64,000 nucleotides of DNA from Choristoneura fumiferana (lineage: Eukaryota > Arthropoda > Insecta > Lepidoptera > Tortricidae). The position numbers and the translations under genes were made by a program. The stretch lies in the NCBI RefSeq assembly GCF_025370935.1, contig NC_133491.1:12764948-12828947 (forward strand). Reading direction: 5' to 3'. How positions within the stretch are numbered: the stretch's first letter is position 1; each line of letters starts with the position of its first letter. Below, one piece after another: positions 1 through 10,662 of this stretch. The notes beneath the pieces were generated by a model that saw only the letters and a program-made list of their open reading frames with translations, had not been told where the DNA came from and did no database searches.

Positions 1-365
1 AAAAAACTAATTAGGGATTTTAGAAAGTCGTCTGCGTCGCTACCCTAAAACGACGGAACACCACACCCTCGGCGAGAAGTCGGAGCCTACTACATCACTA
101 TCATTACTTAGATCCATTAGTTTGGTCTTGTGATGATCTATTTCTATCTTACCGATTTTTCATTAGTATTTTTAGCCATACGTAATATTTATCCTATTTC
201 AGAATCAGTACAAAAGTTCAAGCAAATCTTTCCTGCGTTCGAAACTTACAAACAATCCTTCTCTTTTTGTATAATGAGGAAAACTTAATCGTATCGTATT
301 TCGCATAATTACACCAGAATATTAGTTTATACATGGCAATTAATGTTTTGTTTTGTATTTTTCAG

Positions 366-490
366 GCACAGAGATCACCGGTTTAGCACATCAACTGGGC
401 TACGAACGTGAAGTTATAAGAATATGGTTCTGCAATAAACGTCAAGCGCTCAAAAACACCGTTAGAATGATGTCAAAAGGCATAGTTTAG
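366..490 (+). CDS. pdm3: Terminal exon of a POU class VI homeobox transcription factor (pdm3-like)
   Basis: After a clear acceptor (pyrimidine-rich run ending in cag at 363-365) an open frame gives 40 residues and a TAG stop at 488-490. It reads through helix 2 and the recognition helix of a POU homeodomain: REVIRIWFCNKRQALKN, with the POU-diagnostic Cys in WFCN and the basic KRQ that contact DNA. A short tail, TVRMMSKGIV, follows. The LKNT ending fits class VI (POU6F/pdm3) better than classes II-IV, which end in RRQKEK-like strings. POU6 proteins are nuclear DNA-binding factors; fly pdm3 acts in neuron identity and pigmentation. The earlier exons, including the POU-specific domain, lie left of position 1. 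The exon begins with two bases completing a split codon. Class VI is assigned from remembered family features; the choice of pdm3 over another POU6 gene is inference. Confidence 0.8.
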
Positions 491-858
491 ATTGATAAAG
501 ACTGCGCATTTTTTCACCAAAATCACACCGACTGGTGACAGATTCCCACGCAATATTTTTAAATTTCGAAGTCACTTTGTTTTTTAAAAATGGCGCTTGA
601 TTCTGGTCTTGATTTTCATCAGTATACTAGAAGAACTAGTGATGATGATGGTCTGTATTAGGGATGGTCATTAATACTAATAAATGTGGTTTTAGCCAAA
701 AGACGTTTGATTTGTGCAACACATTGACAAAGTCTTTGGCATGGATCCGCTAAAATCGAATAAATGTCGACCAATTGTGTTTTTACGATCTTAAATTTCA
801 AATTCTATCTTTTGTTTGTCACCTAAAAAAGTTCTCATTTTTATTGTGGATCAATAAA
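491..858 (+). other. Probable 3'UTR of the POU gene
   Basis: Non-coding AT-rich sequence directly after the POU stop codon. AATAAA polyadenylation hexamers are seen at 759-764 and 853-858, so a transcript could end near 780 or 875. No other feature is visible. Alternative downstream poly(A) sites cannot be excluded. Confidence 0.4.
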
Positions 859-3578
859 AAGAGTTTTTCATTTAAAAAAAAAATGAAAAAATGTTTATTA
901 TAACACCAGGATAATTACAATCAATTATTAAATACAGTGGATCCCAAACTAGGCTGAGCCTGTATCTTGGGACCCCGGATTTATATGAAAAGACACTTCA
1001 ACCCACCTAATTAAGTTCCTTTGGTAAATGTTCTGAATGGTTTTCTAAATGGATAAATTTGTATTTATTGTAGCCAAAGTTACGTTTATTCCAACATGAG
1101 GTCTCATGATTGAATAGTTTAAAGCAAAGAAGTGTTTTTACGAAAACTCACAGGAATTTCGCTTTTAAAGTAACATTGGATATGAATAAGATTTTTGATA
1201 AAATGTAAAATTAACAAATTTCGACTGAAATATTCGTCTCGGCGTAGTTTTAACAATAAATGGAGTATTGTAGAATAGGCATAGGTGTCTAGTACAAAAA
1301 CATTCAATCATTACCTACTATGTATCAGGTTCCTCTACGGTTCGGTATATCACAAATAAATGTTTTTCTTTCTTTTATTCTTTCTTTGTCTATCTATCTC
1401 TATCACAACTCAAAATTAAGAAAATTTACAAAGCTTCTGTGCATGGCATTTTTATTTGGTAAAATCTGATAATACCTACGTTACATGTGATACGGTTAGC
1501 GCTTTAACGGCGGCTAAGACGCGTCTCACTTTGGTCTTAGTGAACAGGGCAGCATTTTTTCGTAGAAACAAATATTGCATTTTGTAAATAAGTACAATAT
1601 TAAATTCTCGATAACTTGATAATGTAGTTGATAAATTAATTTATTGAAATACTCTTGAGTTGTTCCGTTCTACTTAGCGAATGTTGCACTTTACAAGTTT
1701 TAGTAATAATCGATATTATGAAAGTACGTAGATTTAAATAATAATGTCGTCTGTCTTAGTGGCCTACTCAGATTTTTTTATCTAGTAGGTTTTTGTTGAT
1801 AGATAGGATATAAAACGATAGGTATGTAAGTACATACATAATAGTTAATAAATATGTCGGCATAAATTGTAAATATCGTTTGTGTTTTTGTTTCGTATAC
1901 TGTATTATTAGTTTTAAAAAGTAATTTAACTAGCTTTGAAAGGTTCTTTTATATGAAATAACAAGTTGGATTTTGTGGCCACATTAACAATTATTTCATA
2001 AATAAATTTCGATTAAAAATTATCTTGCATATTTCATTAAAATACATGTAACAGGGGGTCTCTTAAAAACTATATTTTGTGTGCATATTATTTTGGGTAG
2101 CCTTATAAAAATAAAACTATAAAATTGCCTCGCATTTGGAAATGTAGATTTTTGAAAATACTATTATATTGAAAGGTTTTCAAAAAAGTTATAACATTGT
2201 TTCATAAGTGTTTTAGATGCCTAAAAAGTATGCACAAATTATAGTCTGGAAAAATAAAATTCAATACTATTTGCAAAAAAAAACTACTCACTTGGACTTG
2301 CACCTTTAAAAAATATTAGGTAGATGAGAATCAGGAGAAATGTAACAGGTAACAATTTTTTTTTAATTTTATTTTATCCGAAAATTGTAAAACATGGAAG
2401 AGTGGCAAGTGTAAATAATTAAGTAAAACTTTTAACTTAGACCTGCTGTTAACTGTATTACCGATAGAATAAGATGTAATTAACGTATGTTAATGACCAA
2501 TGAAACCAACTTGTGATCATTAATATTTGTACTGTTACCTACTACTTTAAACAAGAGTCGTTAAAAAATAATATTATAATAAAATTGAACATATTTTTCG
2601 GCTGTTGAAAAATTGTAAATACAATATTAAGGATAATAAAACTATTTGGATTAATATTTAGGAACAAAGGGAAAAAATATTATCAAAATTTATATTTTCA
2701 AAATATTACAAGTGCAAAAAAGTATTTAAAAAGGAATGTTTGGCCATAATCAAAATTTTTCACGGAAAGGATTTTTTATCGACTTAAGCTCACCACTACA
2801 CACACAACAAGCAGTAAGGTAAACAGTGATTCAAAATTGTGCGGCGCGATACTGCGCGTACTCTACTTAGGCTGGAATCAGGTCTTTCGCCACATACGAC
2901 GCTATAGCAGACTTTAGTAGTAATTTAATAATCCAGAACACAGTATAATTATTCGACGTAACTAACAACGCATAATATAATAATACTAACGCGCAACGAA
3001 AAATCTGATTCCCATCAAGCATTAGTGTAATAGTGAAGGCATAGGATGCTAAGTACAAAGAATAATTTATCGATAAAACTGCTAGTCCGTTTACTAATAA
3101 AATGATTTTATTTTAATTGTTACTGGGCAAAATCGCGTCGCACCGTGGTTTTCATAATTCGCATGTAACTTGTAAACAATATAATAGTCTAAATACATAA
3201 AATCTACACATAACTCAGCTGTAACACATATGCAAACCAAACTAACAGTATGTAATAGCGTATTAATTTTTCTTCCTGTAATGGTACTGATCGAATGACT
3301 ATGGCTGCTGGTTTATGAAGAAAGGCAGAATAAAGGCAGATAACTGTTTGAATACTTGTTTTATTACTTATTTTTATCTAATAACTAACCTGCATCGTCC
3401 ACCACTATTATAGCAATTATCGATAGAATACAAAAAACGCCTATGTAAAGAAAAGTTTTGACCAGATGATAACAATTTTCGAAACTAAAACGAAAATGGC
3501 AAAGTATAGAGTTAGGTTGAACCTCTGTAATAATAAATGAAGAATTATGTAATAAATAACTTGCGTCAATGAACTGGC
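859..3578. other. AT-rich non-coding stretch, no gene seen
   Basis: No open frame with recognisable protein content or convincing splice borders on either strand. The sequence is AT-rich with scattered homopolymer runs. It may hold further 3'UTR of the POU gene or plain intergenic DNA. Confidence 0.5.
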
Positions 3579-3694
3579 ATTCAATGGTGCGTGTGAAAGT
3601 TCCCAATCCGCACTGGGCCCGCGTGGAACTATGGCCCAAGCCCTCTTGTTCTGAGAGGAGGCCTGTGCCCAGCAGTGGGACGTATATAGGCTGG

Positions 3695-3722
<28 letters not shown>
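3579..3722 (+). repeat. SINE-A copy, 5'-truncated
   Basis: This is the 3' half of the tRNA-derived SINE called SINE-A here (full copies at 34689 and 51719). It runs from the ATTCAATGGTGCGTG block through the AGGCCTGTGCCCAGCAGTGG block to a (GAT)n tail. The tRNA-like head is missing, as expected from incomplete reverse transcription. It sits in the minus-strand shadow that reads as poly-His. Confidence 0.75.
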
Positions 3723-3725
<3 letters not shown>

Positions 3726-3746
3726 TGACACTGTAACCTTCTATTC

Positions 3747-4335
3747 AGGGTTCCGTAGCCAAAATGGCTAAAACGGAACCTTATTGTTTCGCCATGTCTG
3801 TCTGACTGTCTGTCTGTCCGTCCGCGGCTTTGCTCAGGGACTATCAATGCTAGAAAGCTGTAATTTTGCACAAAACACTAAAAAAAATTGTTTTTGAATT
3901 TTTATTGTGTACCATTTTGTCGGCATAGTTTACATAGGTCTTTTAAAACCATTAGGGGGTTGCTTAAAACAATTTTTTCAACGATTCACTGATTTGTTTG
4001 CATAAATTTCAACTTTAAAGTGCAAATTTTCATTAAAATCGAGGCGTCCCCCCCCCTAAAATCTAAACGTTGGGATGGAAAAATTTGAAAAAATTCAGAT
4101 GTTAGTAAGTGTAACAAACTTACAAGGAAAACTATAACGGTTAAGTTTTTGCTTGAGATTATTAGTAGTTTTAAGAGTAAATAGCAGCTTAAGGTATAAA
4201 ATATACCTAAACTTGGAATATTCCCTACAAAATACGACGAATCCTTAGAAAAAATATTAGGTACTTTATTTTTTCGTTATGGCTACGGAACCCTATTTTG
4301 GCGTGTCCGACACGCTCTTGGTCGGTTTTTTTTTT
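3747..4335. repeat. Interspersed repeat with GGTTCCGTAGCC inverted ends
   Basis: An element of about 590 bp. Left end AGGGTTCCGTAGCC at 3747-3760; its reverse complement GGCTACGGAACCCT is at 4281-4294, followed by a GTGTCCGACACGCTC block and a poly-T run. It contains the GTCTGTCTGTCCGTCCG block typical of an abundant lepidopteran repeat; relatives occur near 26219, 33488 and 53028. No coding capacity. The class is unresolved. Confidence 0.6.
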
Positions 4336-4360
4336 CAATTACTAGTATTTGAATTCCATT

Positions 4361-4500
4361 GCCGGTGAAATTACTGGCACGTGAGGTAGGTTGGCAACGC
4401 GTCTGCAATACCCCTGGTGTTGCAGATGTTTATGGGCGGTGGTGATCTCTTACCATCAGGAGACCCACTTGCATGGCAAACGAGCCATCCAGTCGAATAA
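4361..4500 (-). repeat. Interspersed repeat R1 (TGGCAAACGAGC family)
   Basis: Reverse-oriented copy of a repeat also found at 29752, 46574 and 48391. Shared blocks, read on the minus strand, are TGGCAAACGAGC, CTGATGGTAAGAGATCACC and AACACCAGGGGTATTGCAGA. No ORF. It is a common lepidopteran interspersed repeat whose class I cannot name. Confidence 0.65.
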
Positions 4501-4567
4501 AAAAATAAAACATTTAGATTCTAGTCGGCTTGAGATCATTCGTTAATTAACTGAATAAATATTTTGA

Positions 4568-4693
4568 AACCTGCGAAGTAATTCAACGGTATGTATGAAG
4601 CTCCCAATTAGCAATGCCTGGGAACTATGGCACAAGCCCTCTCATTCTGAGCTGTGATGTGAGACGTAAATAAGCTAGGATGAAGATGATGAT
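4568..4693 (+). repeat. Degenerate SINE-A 3' fragment
   Basis: Diverged 3' half of SINE-A: the block CCTGCGAAG.AATTCAA, then GGGAACTATGGCACAAGCCC and a decayed GATGAAGATGATGAT tail. It has many substitutions and small indels, so it is an older copy than the one at 3579. Confidence 0.55.
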
Positions 4694-5492
4694 TTTATTT
4701 TGAGCTATTCTCTTACAGCCTTATTCATAAAAAGTTAGAGCCTCCTGAGGCTCCTTGAAGGCCCGATGCTAAGTGAATTAAAAACATTCTTGTAAATAAA
4801 CTTGTTAGGGATTACTAGTCAACAAGCTTGGCTTACGTATAGAAGGAAAGTTTAAGTCCTATATTACCGAATTCCAAGTTGTCACAAAGAAGCCTGTTGA
4901 TTAATTTTTACCTTTACTTGATTAAAATCACCCTTATAGGCAGTTTCATTTTAGTGATCAATCGACAGTTTATTTAAAGATTTAAAAGAATGAAGCTGAC
5001 TAGAAAAACACCTACTGTTGGGGATTTTATTAATTCTTTTGCAAATGAGCTACAATATCTTAGCAATTTAAGTTGTAAAAATACTATACTATACTAACTA
5101 TGACTTGTTTGCAAAATCAAAGTTACTTATAAAAAAATGGCCATAAATCATCATTTATTTTTTTTAATTTTAACAAAAAGATATACAATGAATGACTGCA
5201 GTTTTCAATTTATTTTTAATTCATAATAGGTAACATATTTTTGTCTTTGATGCCAAAGAATATTAACATTTACTGCCTTAGAGTATTTATATTGAAGAAG
5301 CCAATTGAAAAGCAAGACTTTTTTATGAAAGTTTATTATGAATGACATTACTGTTTTAAACAGTGTAATTGCTTAATTTCAGTTTTAGCTTTTTTTTTTT
5401 TTTTTTGGAGATTGTGGCTTGGTAACGAGACCTTTAAGCCAAGTCTTTATTTTAGAAGTCTTGTTTTTGATCACTTGAATTCACTTATTTCA

Positions 5493-8400
5493 CTATATTT
5501 TTCCAATTGTATTTTTGATATATTTGTAGAGAGGAACGAAGCAATTTGTGTTTTTCAATAGGTCAGTGAGGCGGCGGGAGGATTCTTCAGCTTGATTTAT
5601 TTCGCTGGCAAGTATCAGTCTGTCCAGTGCATAGCTATGACATTTGAATATAATATGGTCTAGGTCTCCAACGGCGTTATTGCACGCAGAACAAATATTA
5701 GTGTTAACAATACCGAGCCTGTACAAGTGGAATGGTGCATTGCAATGACCAAACCGAAGCCTGTTTATGATAGTTATAAAATCCCGACTGGCAATCTTCA
5801 AATCATGGTACCACGGCTTGACGGGTAAATCAGTTTGAATATTTCCGTACCATTTTCCTTTCTCTTCTTGATCTTTCTTCCACATGTCTGTCCAGTATCT
5901 TCTTACATCTCTGCGAAACGTACTATAAAAGTCGGTCAGAGGGACGTGCACTATATTTTGTACATCCAACATATTTAATCCTTTGAAAGCAGTCTGGTCT
6001 GCGATTTCGTTACCAGTTATTCCTTTATGAGAAGGAATCCACATAAAGGATACTTCGATCTGTTTTAGGGAGAAGCTGTACAAAATATTCCTAATTTTGT
6101 ATAATAAATAATTAGTTTTGTAATGTATTTTGAAATTTTCTAGCGATTTAATTACACTAAGTGAATCAGATAGTATTAGAAAATCCTTATAATTATTTAC
6201 ACATGAGATACGTTTAAGCGCTTCAATAATAGCGTATGCTTCTGCAGTGAATATGCTACAATTGTTGTCTAGTACAAAACTTTGAGAAAACTTAATTTGC
6301 GGATCATATACTGCACTACGAACATACCCCTCACCCTTACTGCCATCAGTATAGAGAGTATAGTATTTACTGTTTTTGTGTAGAAATTCTAGAAGCTCCT
6401 GATTACTATGAACTTTATCACTGATAACTGAAATTTCAAAGGCCACACTGGTAAATGGAAATGAGTAGCAAGGAGAAATACTACTAGTGTAAATTTTAGA
6501 GCAAACATTTTTAATTTCCAGAATGATGTTACTGAGCTTGGGTGACTTACAAGCCAGAAGATCACTGCTAGACAGCAGTGGAGCTGCGATTGCCCTTTGG
6601 CCAGGTAATATACTTTCTATAACTAAATTATTATTTTGTGAAATAATCTTGGCACAAAATCTCATGAACAACAATAATCTTCTAAGGATGAGTGGCATTG
6701 TAGCAGTTTCCACTTCCATTGCTCTAACAGGTGTAGAGCACATGGCACCTGATATTACTCTGATAGCTTTGTTCTGTAAAATATCTAGTTTTTTAGTGTG
6801 TGAGCTATTTATATAAGCAAAACAACTATAGTCAAAGTGGCTTCTTACAATAGCTTTGTACAAACAAGATAATGTTTGGGGATCAGCGCCCCATGTTACT
6901 CCAGCTAGGCATTTCATAATGTTAAATCCTTTTAATGCATTGGATAATATATATTTAATGTGCATTTCAAAAGTTAGTTTAGTATCAATTACCACTCCTA
7001 AAAACTTATGTTGGGGAACATTTGGAATGATCTCATCATTATAAGTTATAACATCAGTTGGATTGTCTTTTGTAAACAATAATACACTACTCTTAGAAGG
7101 GTTAATTTTCAATTTTAGTATGTTGTTATAATAAGAGTGCAGATCTTTGAGGGCTTTATTAACATAGTTAATAGCTTGATCAATATTATAATTAATGCTG
7201 TATATGACCAAGTCATCAGCAAATTGTAGTACCTTAACATTATTCATATTTACATATTTACAAATTTCACTTGTATATAAGTTATACAGCAATGGAGATA
7301 ATGTGGCTCCTTGCATTGTACCTTTGGATACAGTTCGAGGTCCATACATATTATTGTTATGTCTTATATACAAAGTCCTATCTGTTAAAAAGTTATAAAT
7401 CCATTTGCACAATAAGCCAGGTATTTGTAGGCTAGACATAACTTGTACAAGAATTGAGGGACTTACATTATCAAAAGCGCCTTGTACATCTAAGAAAACA
7501 CAAGCAACACTAGATTTATTACATTTTGCATTTTTCAGGTCTTCGATGAGAGAGACAAAGCTGTCGGCACAACTTCTTCCGCGACGGAAACCATACTGAA
7601 TTGGAGGGATAACGGAATTGGCTTCTATAAAATAGTCGAGCCGAGTTTTAATCATATTCTCAAAGATTTTACCTAAGCATGAAGACAGAGAAATTGGGCG
7701 ATAAGAAGTTGCGTCTTCAGGTGGTTTTCCTTGCTTATGTATTGGAATGACACATTGTGTTTTCCATGACTGTGGTATGATTTGCAGTACCCAAAGGGAA
7801 TTAAGGATATTTAGAAATAGCTTTTGAACTGAAAGATCCAAATTCTTAATCAGTATATAAGGAAAGTCATCTAGACCAGGCGTTGTATTTTTACGAGACT
7901 GTAAACTGTGGATGAATTCTCTCCATGAAAAAGGATCAAGCAAAAACTTGGATGAATCGCGATTGTTGTTAAGGCAAAAATAATTTTCAAGATTCTCAGT
8001 GGAATTGTGATTATCATTGTTTGTTAATTTATCCAGTAAAGGGCCAATAAATTCATCATTAAGAGATTTATTAGTAGTTTTAATTCTTTTAAACATTTTA
8101 ATATATTTCCAAATTAAACTAATAGGGGTAGTTCTGTTAAAACTGCCACAAAGCCTTCTCCAACTACACTTTTTTTCTTCTGCTATTGTTCTTTTTTTAA
8201 TAGCATCTAGTTTTTTGTATTTAATGAAATTTTCTACACTAGGATTGTTTCTATAGAATTTTAATGCTTCATATGAATCAATGACACTTTGTTCGCATTT
8301 ACTGTTCCACCAAGGTGCAGGAGGCTTACTTCTAAAGTTAGAAGTTTTAGTAAATTTAGGAATGCAATTTAATTTTAGAGAGTTAAGCTGCGAACAGAAT

Positions 8401-9218
8401 TGGTCATAAGTCTTGAGTGGATTTTGAGCATCTAACACTATATCTTTAAAATATTCTTTAGAAAGTTCACAGTACTTTTTCCAGTCAGTTTTATTGTATA
8501 GAAACTTTTCCATTGGGGCATTAATTTGATATTTATCAACGGACATTATAATATTTGTTATAGTAGGAAAATGGTAGCTACCCATGTTGTCATCGCTTAC
8601 AGACCACGCGCAAAGTGGTGCTATATTCGGACTTGTGAAACTGATGTCTATTGCAGAGGGGTTGCAATTAGGATAATTTATTGTAGTAAAGTTACCATCA
8701 TTAAGGATACACAAATTTAAATCGTCGATTAAATCGAATAATTGTTGACCGCGACCTTTTGTAGATACGCAGCCAAAGGCAATATGATGTGCGTTAAAAT
8801 CTCCTGATACAAAGATTGGTTTAGGTAAATTATTTATTATGCTACGTAATCTATCTATTCTTATATTTCTGTCTGTTGGAGGCCAGTACACGCATAAAAT
8901 GGTAAGGTCACCACTTTCTGTAGAGATTGATATTGCTATAGATTGAATATCTTCGTAAAAAGTAGTTTGTAGAGGCTTGTACTTAAATGATGGCTTTATT
9001 AAAATAGCGACACCGCCATGACCATTATCAGCATTGCGAAAATGTAAATTGTAATTTGGAATGTTGGTGATACGGGTATCTGAAAACCAGGTTTCGTTAA
9101 GAAGACATATATCTATTTTATTTTTGTGTAAAAAATTTATTAGTAAGGGTTTTTTATTATGAAGACTTTGAATATTAAACTGAGCGATACGAAGTTGTGA
9201 AGTTGTAGCTAGATCCAT
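5493..9218 (-). CDS. LINE ORF2: endonuclease, reverse transcriptase and RNase H
   Basis: A protein of 1241 residues. Residues about 8-220: APE-type endonuclease that nicks target DNA (FNIQSL, LNETW, SGDFNAHH). At its end the usual SDH triad reads SYH, in GSYHFPT. Residues about 480-760: reverse transcriptase with YRPISLSSCLGKIFE, QYGFRRGRS, the first Asp in FLDVQGAFD, GTMQGATLSP and catalytic FADD. Residues about 940-1080: RNase H with DGSKG, FTAEAY, LSDS and GNEIADQ, so all four acidic positions are present. Near the C-terminus a C-x2-C...H-x4-C cluster (CSACNNAVGDLDHIIFKC) is the usual LINE nucleic-acid-binding motif. The start ATG at 9218-9216 lies three bases after the ORF1 stop, in the same frame. 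Length fits I-type ORF2 (about 1000-1300). Function in target-primed reverse transcription is family knowledge. Confidence 0.93.
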   Translation of the reverse strand: MDLATTSQLRIAQFNIQSLHNKKPLLINFLHKNKIDICLLNETWFSDTRITNIPNYNLHFRNADNGHGGVAILIKPSFKYKPLQTTFYEDIQSIAISISTESGDLTILCVYWPPTDRNIRIDRLRSIINNLPKPIFVSGDFNAHHIAFGCVSTKGRGQQLFDLIDDLNLCILNDGNFTTINYPNCNPSAIDISFTSPNIAPLCAWSVSDDNMGSYHFPTITNIIMSVDKYQINAPMEKFLYNKTDWKKYCELSKEYFKDIVLDAQNPLKTYDQFCSQLNSLKLNCIPKFTKTSNFRSKPPAPWWNSKCEQSVIDSYEALKFYRNNPSVENFIKYKKLDAIKKRTIAEEKKCSWRRLCGSFNRTTPISLIWKYIKMFKRIKTTNKSLNDEFIGPLLDKLTNNDNHNSTENLENYFCLNNNRDSSKFLLDPFSWREFIHSLQSRKNTTPGLDDFPYILIKNLDLSVQKLFLNILNSLWVLQIIPQSWKTQCVIPIHKQGKPPEDATSYRPISLSSCLGKIFENMIKTRLDYFIEANSVIPPIQYGFRRGRSCADSFVSLIEDLKNAKCNKSSVACVFLDVQGAFDNVSPSILVQVMSSLQIPGLLCKWIYNFLTDRTLYIRHNNNMYGPRTVSKGTMQGATLSPLLYNLYTSEICKYVNMNNVKVLQFADDLVIYSINYNIDQAINYVNKALKDLHSYYNNILKLKINPSKSSVLLFTKDNPTDVITYNDEIIPNVPQHKFLGVVIDTKLTFEMHIKYILSNALKGFNIMKCLAGVTWGADPQTLSCLYKAIVRSHFDYSCFAYINSSHTKKLDILQNKAIRVISGAMCSTPVRAMEVETATMPLILRRLLLFMRFCAKIISQNNNLVIESILPGQRAIAAPLLSSSDLLACKSPKLSNIILEIKNVCSKIYTSSISPCYSFPFTSVAFEISVISDKVHSNQELLEFLHKNSKYYTLYTDGSKGEGYVRSAVYDPQIKFSQSFVLDNNCSIFTAEAYAIIEALKRISCVNNYKDFLILSDSLSVIKSLENFKIHYKTNYLLYKIRNILYSFSLKQIEVSFMWIPSHKGITGNEIADQTAFKGLNMLDVQNIVHVPLTDFYSTFRRDVRRYWTDMWKKDQEEKGKWYGNIQTDLPVKPWYHDLKIASRDFITIINRLRFGHCNAPFHLYRLGIVNTNICSACNNAVGDLDHIIFKCHSYALDRLILASEINQAEESSRRLTDLLKNTNCFVPLYKYIKNTIGKI

Positions 9219-9221
9219 TAA

Positions 9222-10367
9222 TTAAGGCAGGTTTTTGAAAAGTAAATCTTTGATAGATTTCGTCGTAACTGGAGAATCGTCTGCTTTGTTAGCAATCGCT
9301 ATTAGAGTGCGCACAATAGTCATTGTCAAATCGTTATTGGTCATTAAAAGATTTTTTAAGTCAACTGTTTTTGAGGGAGAGCTTGTGGATGCCAGGTTTT
9401 TGGAATTGTTGTTTATTGTAGTGTCTTGTGGTTGTTTCGAGATAGGTTTTTGGATCAATGGAGGAAATTCATCCCTTTTAGAGTCTGTAACACTTGCATA
9501 AGTTATTTTGGTTTTCTTTTCTTGGATTTTTCTCATTTTAATGGGGCACATTTTAGAAATAGCTAAGTGAGCTCCACCACAATTTATACAGCAGAGCTCA
9601 GTTGGTTTGTCACAATCTTTGTACGAGTGTTCACCTGAACAGCAGCTGCATCGCTGCTTCCCGTTGCATACTTTTGCAGAGTGGTTAAATTTGAAGCAGC
9701 GATAGCACTGCTGTAAGGGTGGGACATAGTCAAATACTCTGTAGGAAAACAGATCGTATTGCACACTATCTGGCAATGTATTTGACAGGAATGTAATACT
9801 CACTGTCTGTAGAGGTACCCTATTCTGACCGACTTTTTTAGTAAAGCGCCGTACCGCGACGATGTCGAAGCTGGAAGACAGTTTACTGTACAACTCCTTA
9901 TTGGAAATGTTTTGTGGTACATACCGTATTATGCCCGTTCGTTCTATTTGCGCAGCCGGGATATAAGCTTTCATGTTATATTTTTCCATGAATTTGGTAT
10001 TGTTTAAAAAGTTGTTCGCCGTATTATACTGCTTGAAGATCGCTGTTATTTTATTCGCATTTATTCTGCGAATGGCCACCACACCTTTCACCTCCGCAGC
10101 AAAAATATGGTTCAGGTAAATTGGACTTTTGTTACCTAGCTTTTCCTTATTGTCCTTGCTCTCAATGAACACTTTAAATTCGACATTTAACGAATTTTCG
10201 GGATACAACCTTTTATAATTAGGCTTTAGATAGGGTAAATACAAATCATCCTCGTTGGAGCCTTCTCCATTCTCCTCGGGCACTGATGCCCTTTTCCTGG
10301 CCTTGATAACTGGAGGGCTATCGCCTCCTCCTTCGTCACCAATCATGTTTAGAAACGTTTTGAACAC
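9222..10367 (-). CDS. LINE ORF1: gag-like RNA-binding protein with zinc knuckles
   Basis: A protein of 381 residues. The N-terminal part is charged (IKARKRASVPEENGEGSNEDD). Residues about 215-280 hold clustered Cys/His knuckles: CYRCFKFNHSAKVC, CSCCSGEHSYKDC and CCINCGGAHLAISKMC. These are typical of I- and Jockey-type ORF1 proteins that coat the element RNA. The C-terminal part is Ser/Thr/Asn-rich and less constrained. It ends with TAA at 9224-9222, just before the ORF2 start. The domain order is as expected for the family and there is no internal break. Confidence 0.88.
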   Translation of the reverse strand: MFKTFLNMIGDEGGGDSPPVIKARKRASVPEENGEGSNEDDLYLPYLKPNYKRLYPENSLNVEFKVFIESKDNKEKLGNKSPIYLNHIFAAEVKGVVAIRRINANKITAIFKQYNTANNFLNNTKFMEKYNMKAYIPAAQIERTGIIRYVPQNISNKELYSKLSSSFDIVAVRRFTKKVGQNRVPLQTVSITFLSNTLPDSVQYDLFSYRVFDYVPPLQQCYRCFKFNHSAKVCNGKQRCSCCSGEHSYKDCDKPTELCCINCGGAHLAISKMCPIKMRKIQEKKTKITYASVTDSKRDEFPPLIQKPISKQPQDTTINNNSKNLASTSSPSKTVDLKNLLMTNNDLTMTIVRTLIAIANKADDSPVTTKSIKDLLFKNLP

Positions 10368-10492
10368 TTTTCATAACTTTTCAGCTGATAAAATCAAGAT
10401 AGATCGCAAAAACAACTTAAATAAAACTCAGAGCGCGCGCTTCGTTTAAGAGTTCCCGCCAGAATCTTTTATAGTATGTCACGTGACAGAGG

Positions 10493-10603
10493 GCTACTAT
10501 GAAACTCGAAAATCGAAGTTCGTATCGTACCGTCCCGCTGACGCTAATATTATTTATACGAGACGTTACGATACGCACTTCGGTTTTCGAATTTCGTAGT
10601 AGC
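10493..10603. repeat. MITE-like hairpin with 42-bp arms
   Basis: Left arm 10493-10534 (GCTACTATGAAACTCGAAAA...) and right arm 10562-10603 (...TCGAATTTCGTAGTAGC) are inverted repeats with only a few mismatches, separated by a 27-bp AT-rich loop. A relative of one arm (CGAATTTCG...GTAGCCCT) is seen near 13010. No coding capacity. It lies just upstream of the LINE 5' region. Confidence 0.7.
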
Positions 10604-10662
10604 CCTACAGATTTGACACTGGAAGTGGAAATGGAGACGATGAAACGAGCGTCGAGCGATTT

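Larger units (their letters stand above)
5391..10440 (-). mobile_element. I-clade non-LTR retrotransposon (LINE), apparently intact
   Basis: Minus-strand element with a 3' poly-A tract, seen as the poly-T run at about 5392-5406. A short 3'UTR follows ORF2 (5493-9218); ORF1 is 9222-10367. ORF1 has retroviral-type zinc knuckles. ORF2 has apurinic-like endonuclease, reverse transcriptase, RNase H and a C-terminal Cys/His cluster. ORF2 with an RNase H domain points to the I superfamily, not to Jockey or CR1. Both frames lack stops and frameshifts, so the copy may be recent or active. The 5' end was not found by a clear target duplication, and 10440 is only a rough limit. Confidence 0.85.

Noticed and set aside
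3441..3731. Minus-strand frame beginning with a poly-His run (MSVHHHHHHHHHPSLYTSH)
   Set aside because: It is the antisense of the SINE-A tail (GAT)n; the same protein-like string recurs at 25406, 51809 and other SINE copies.
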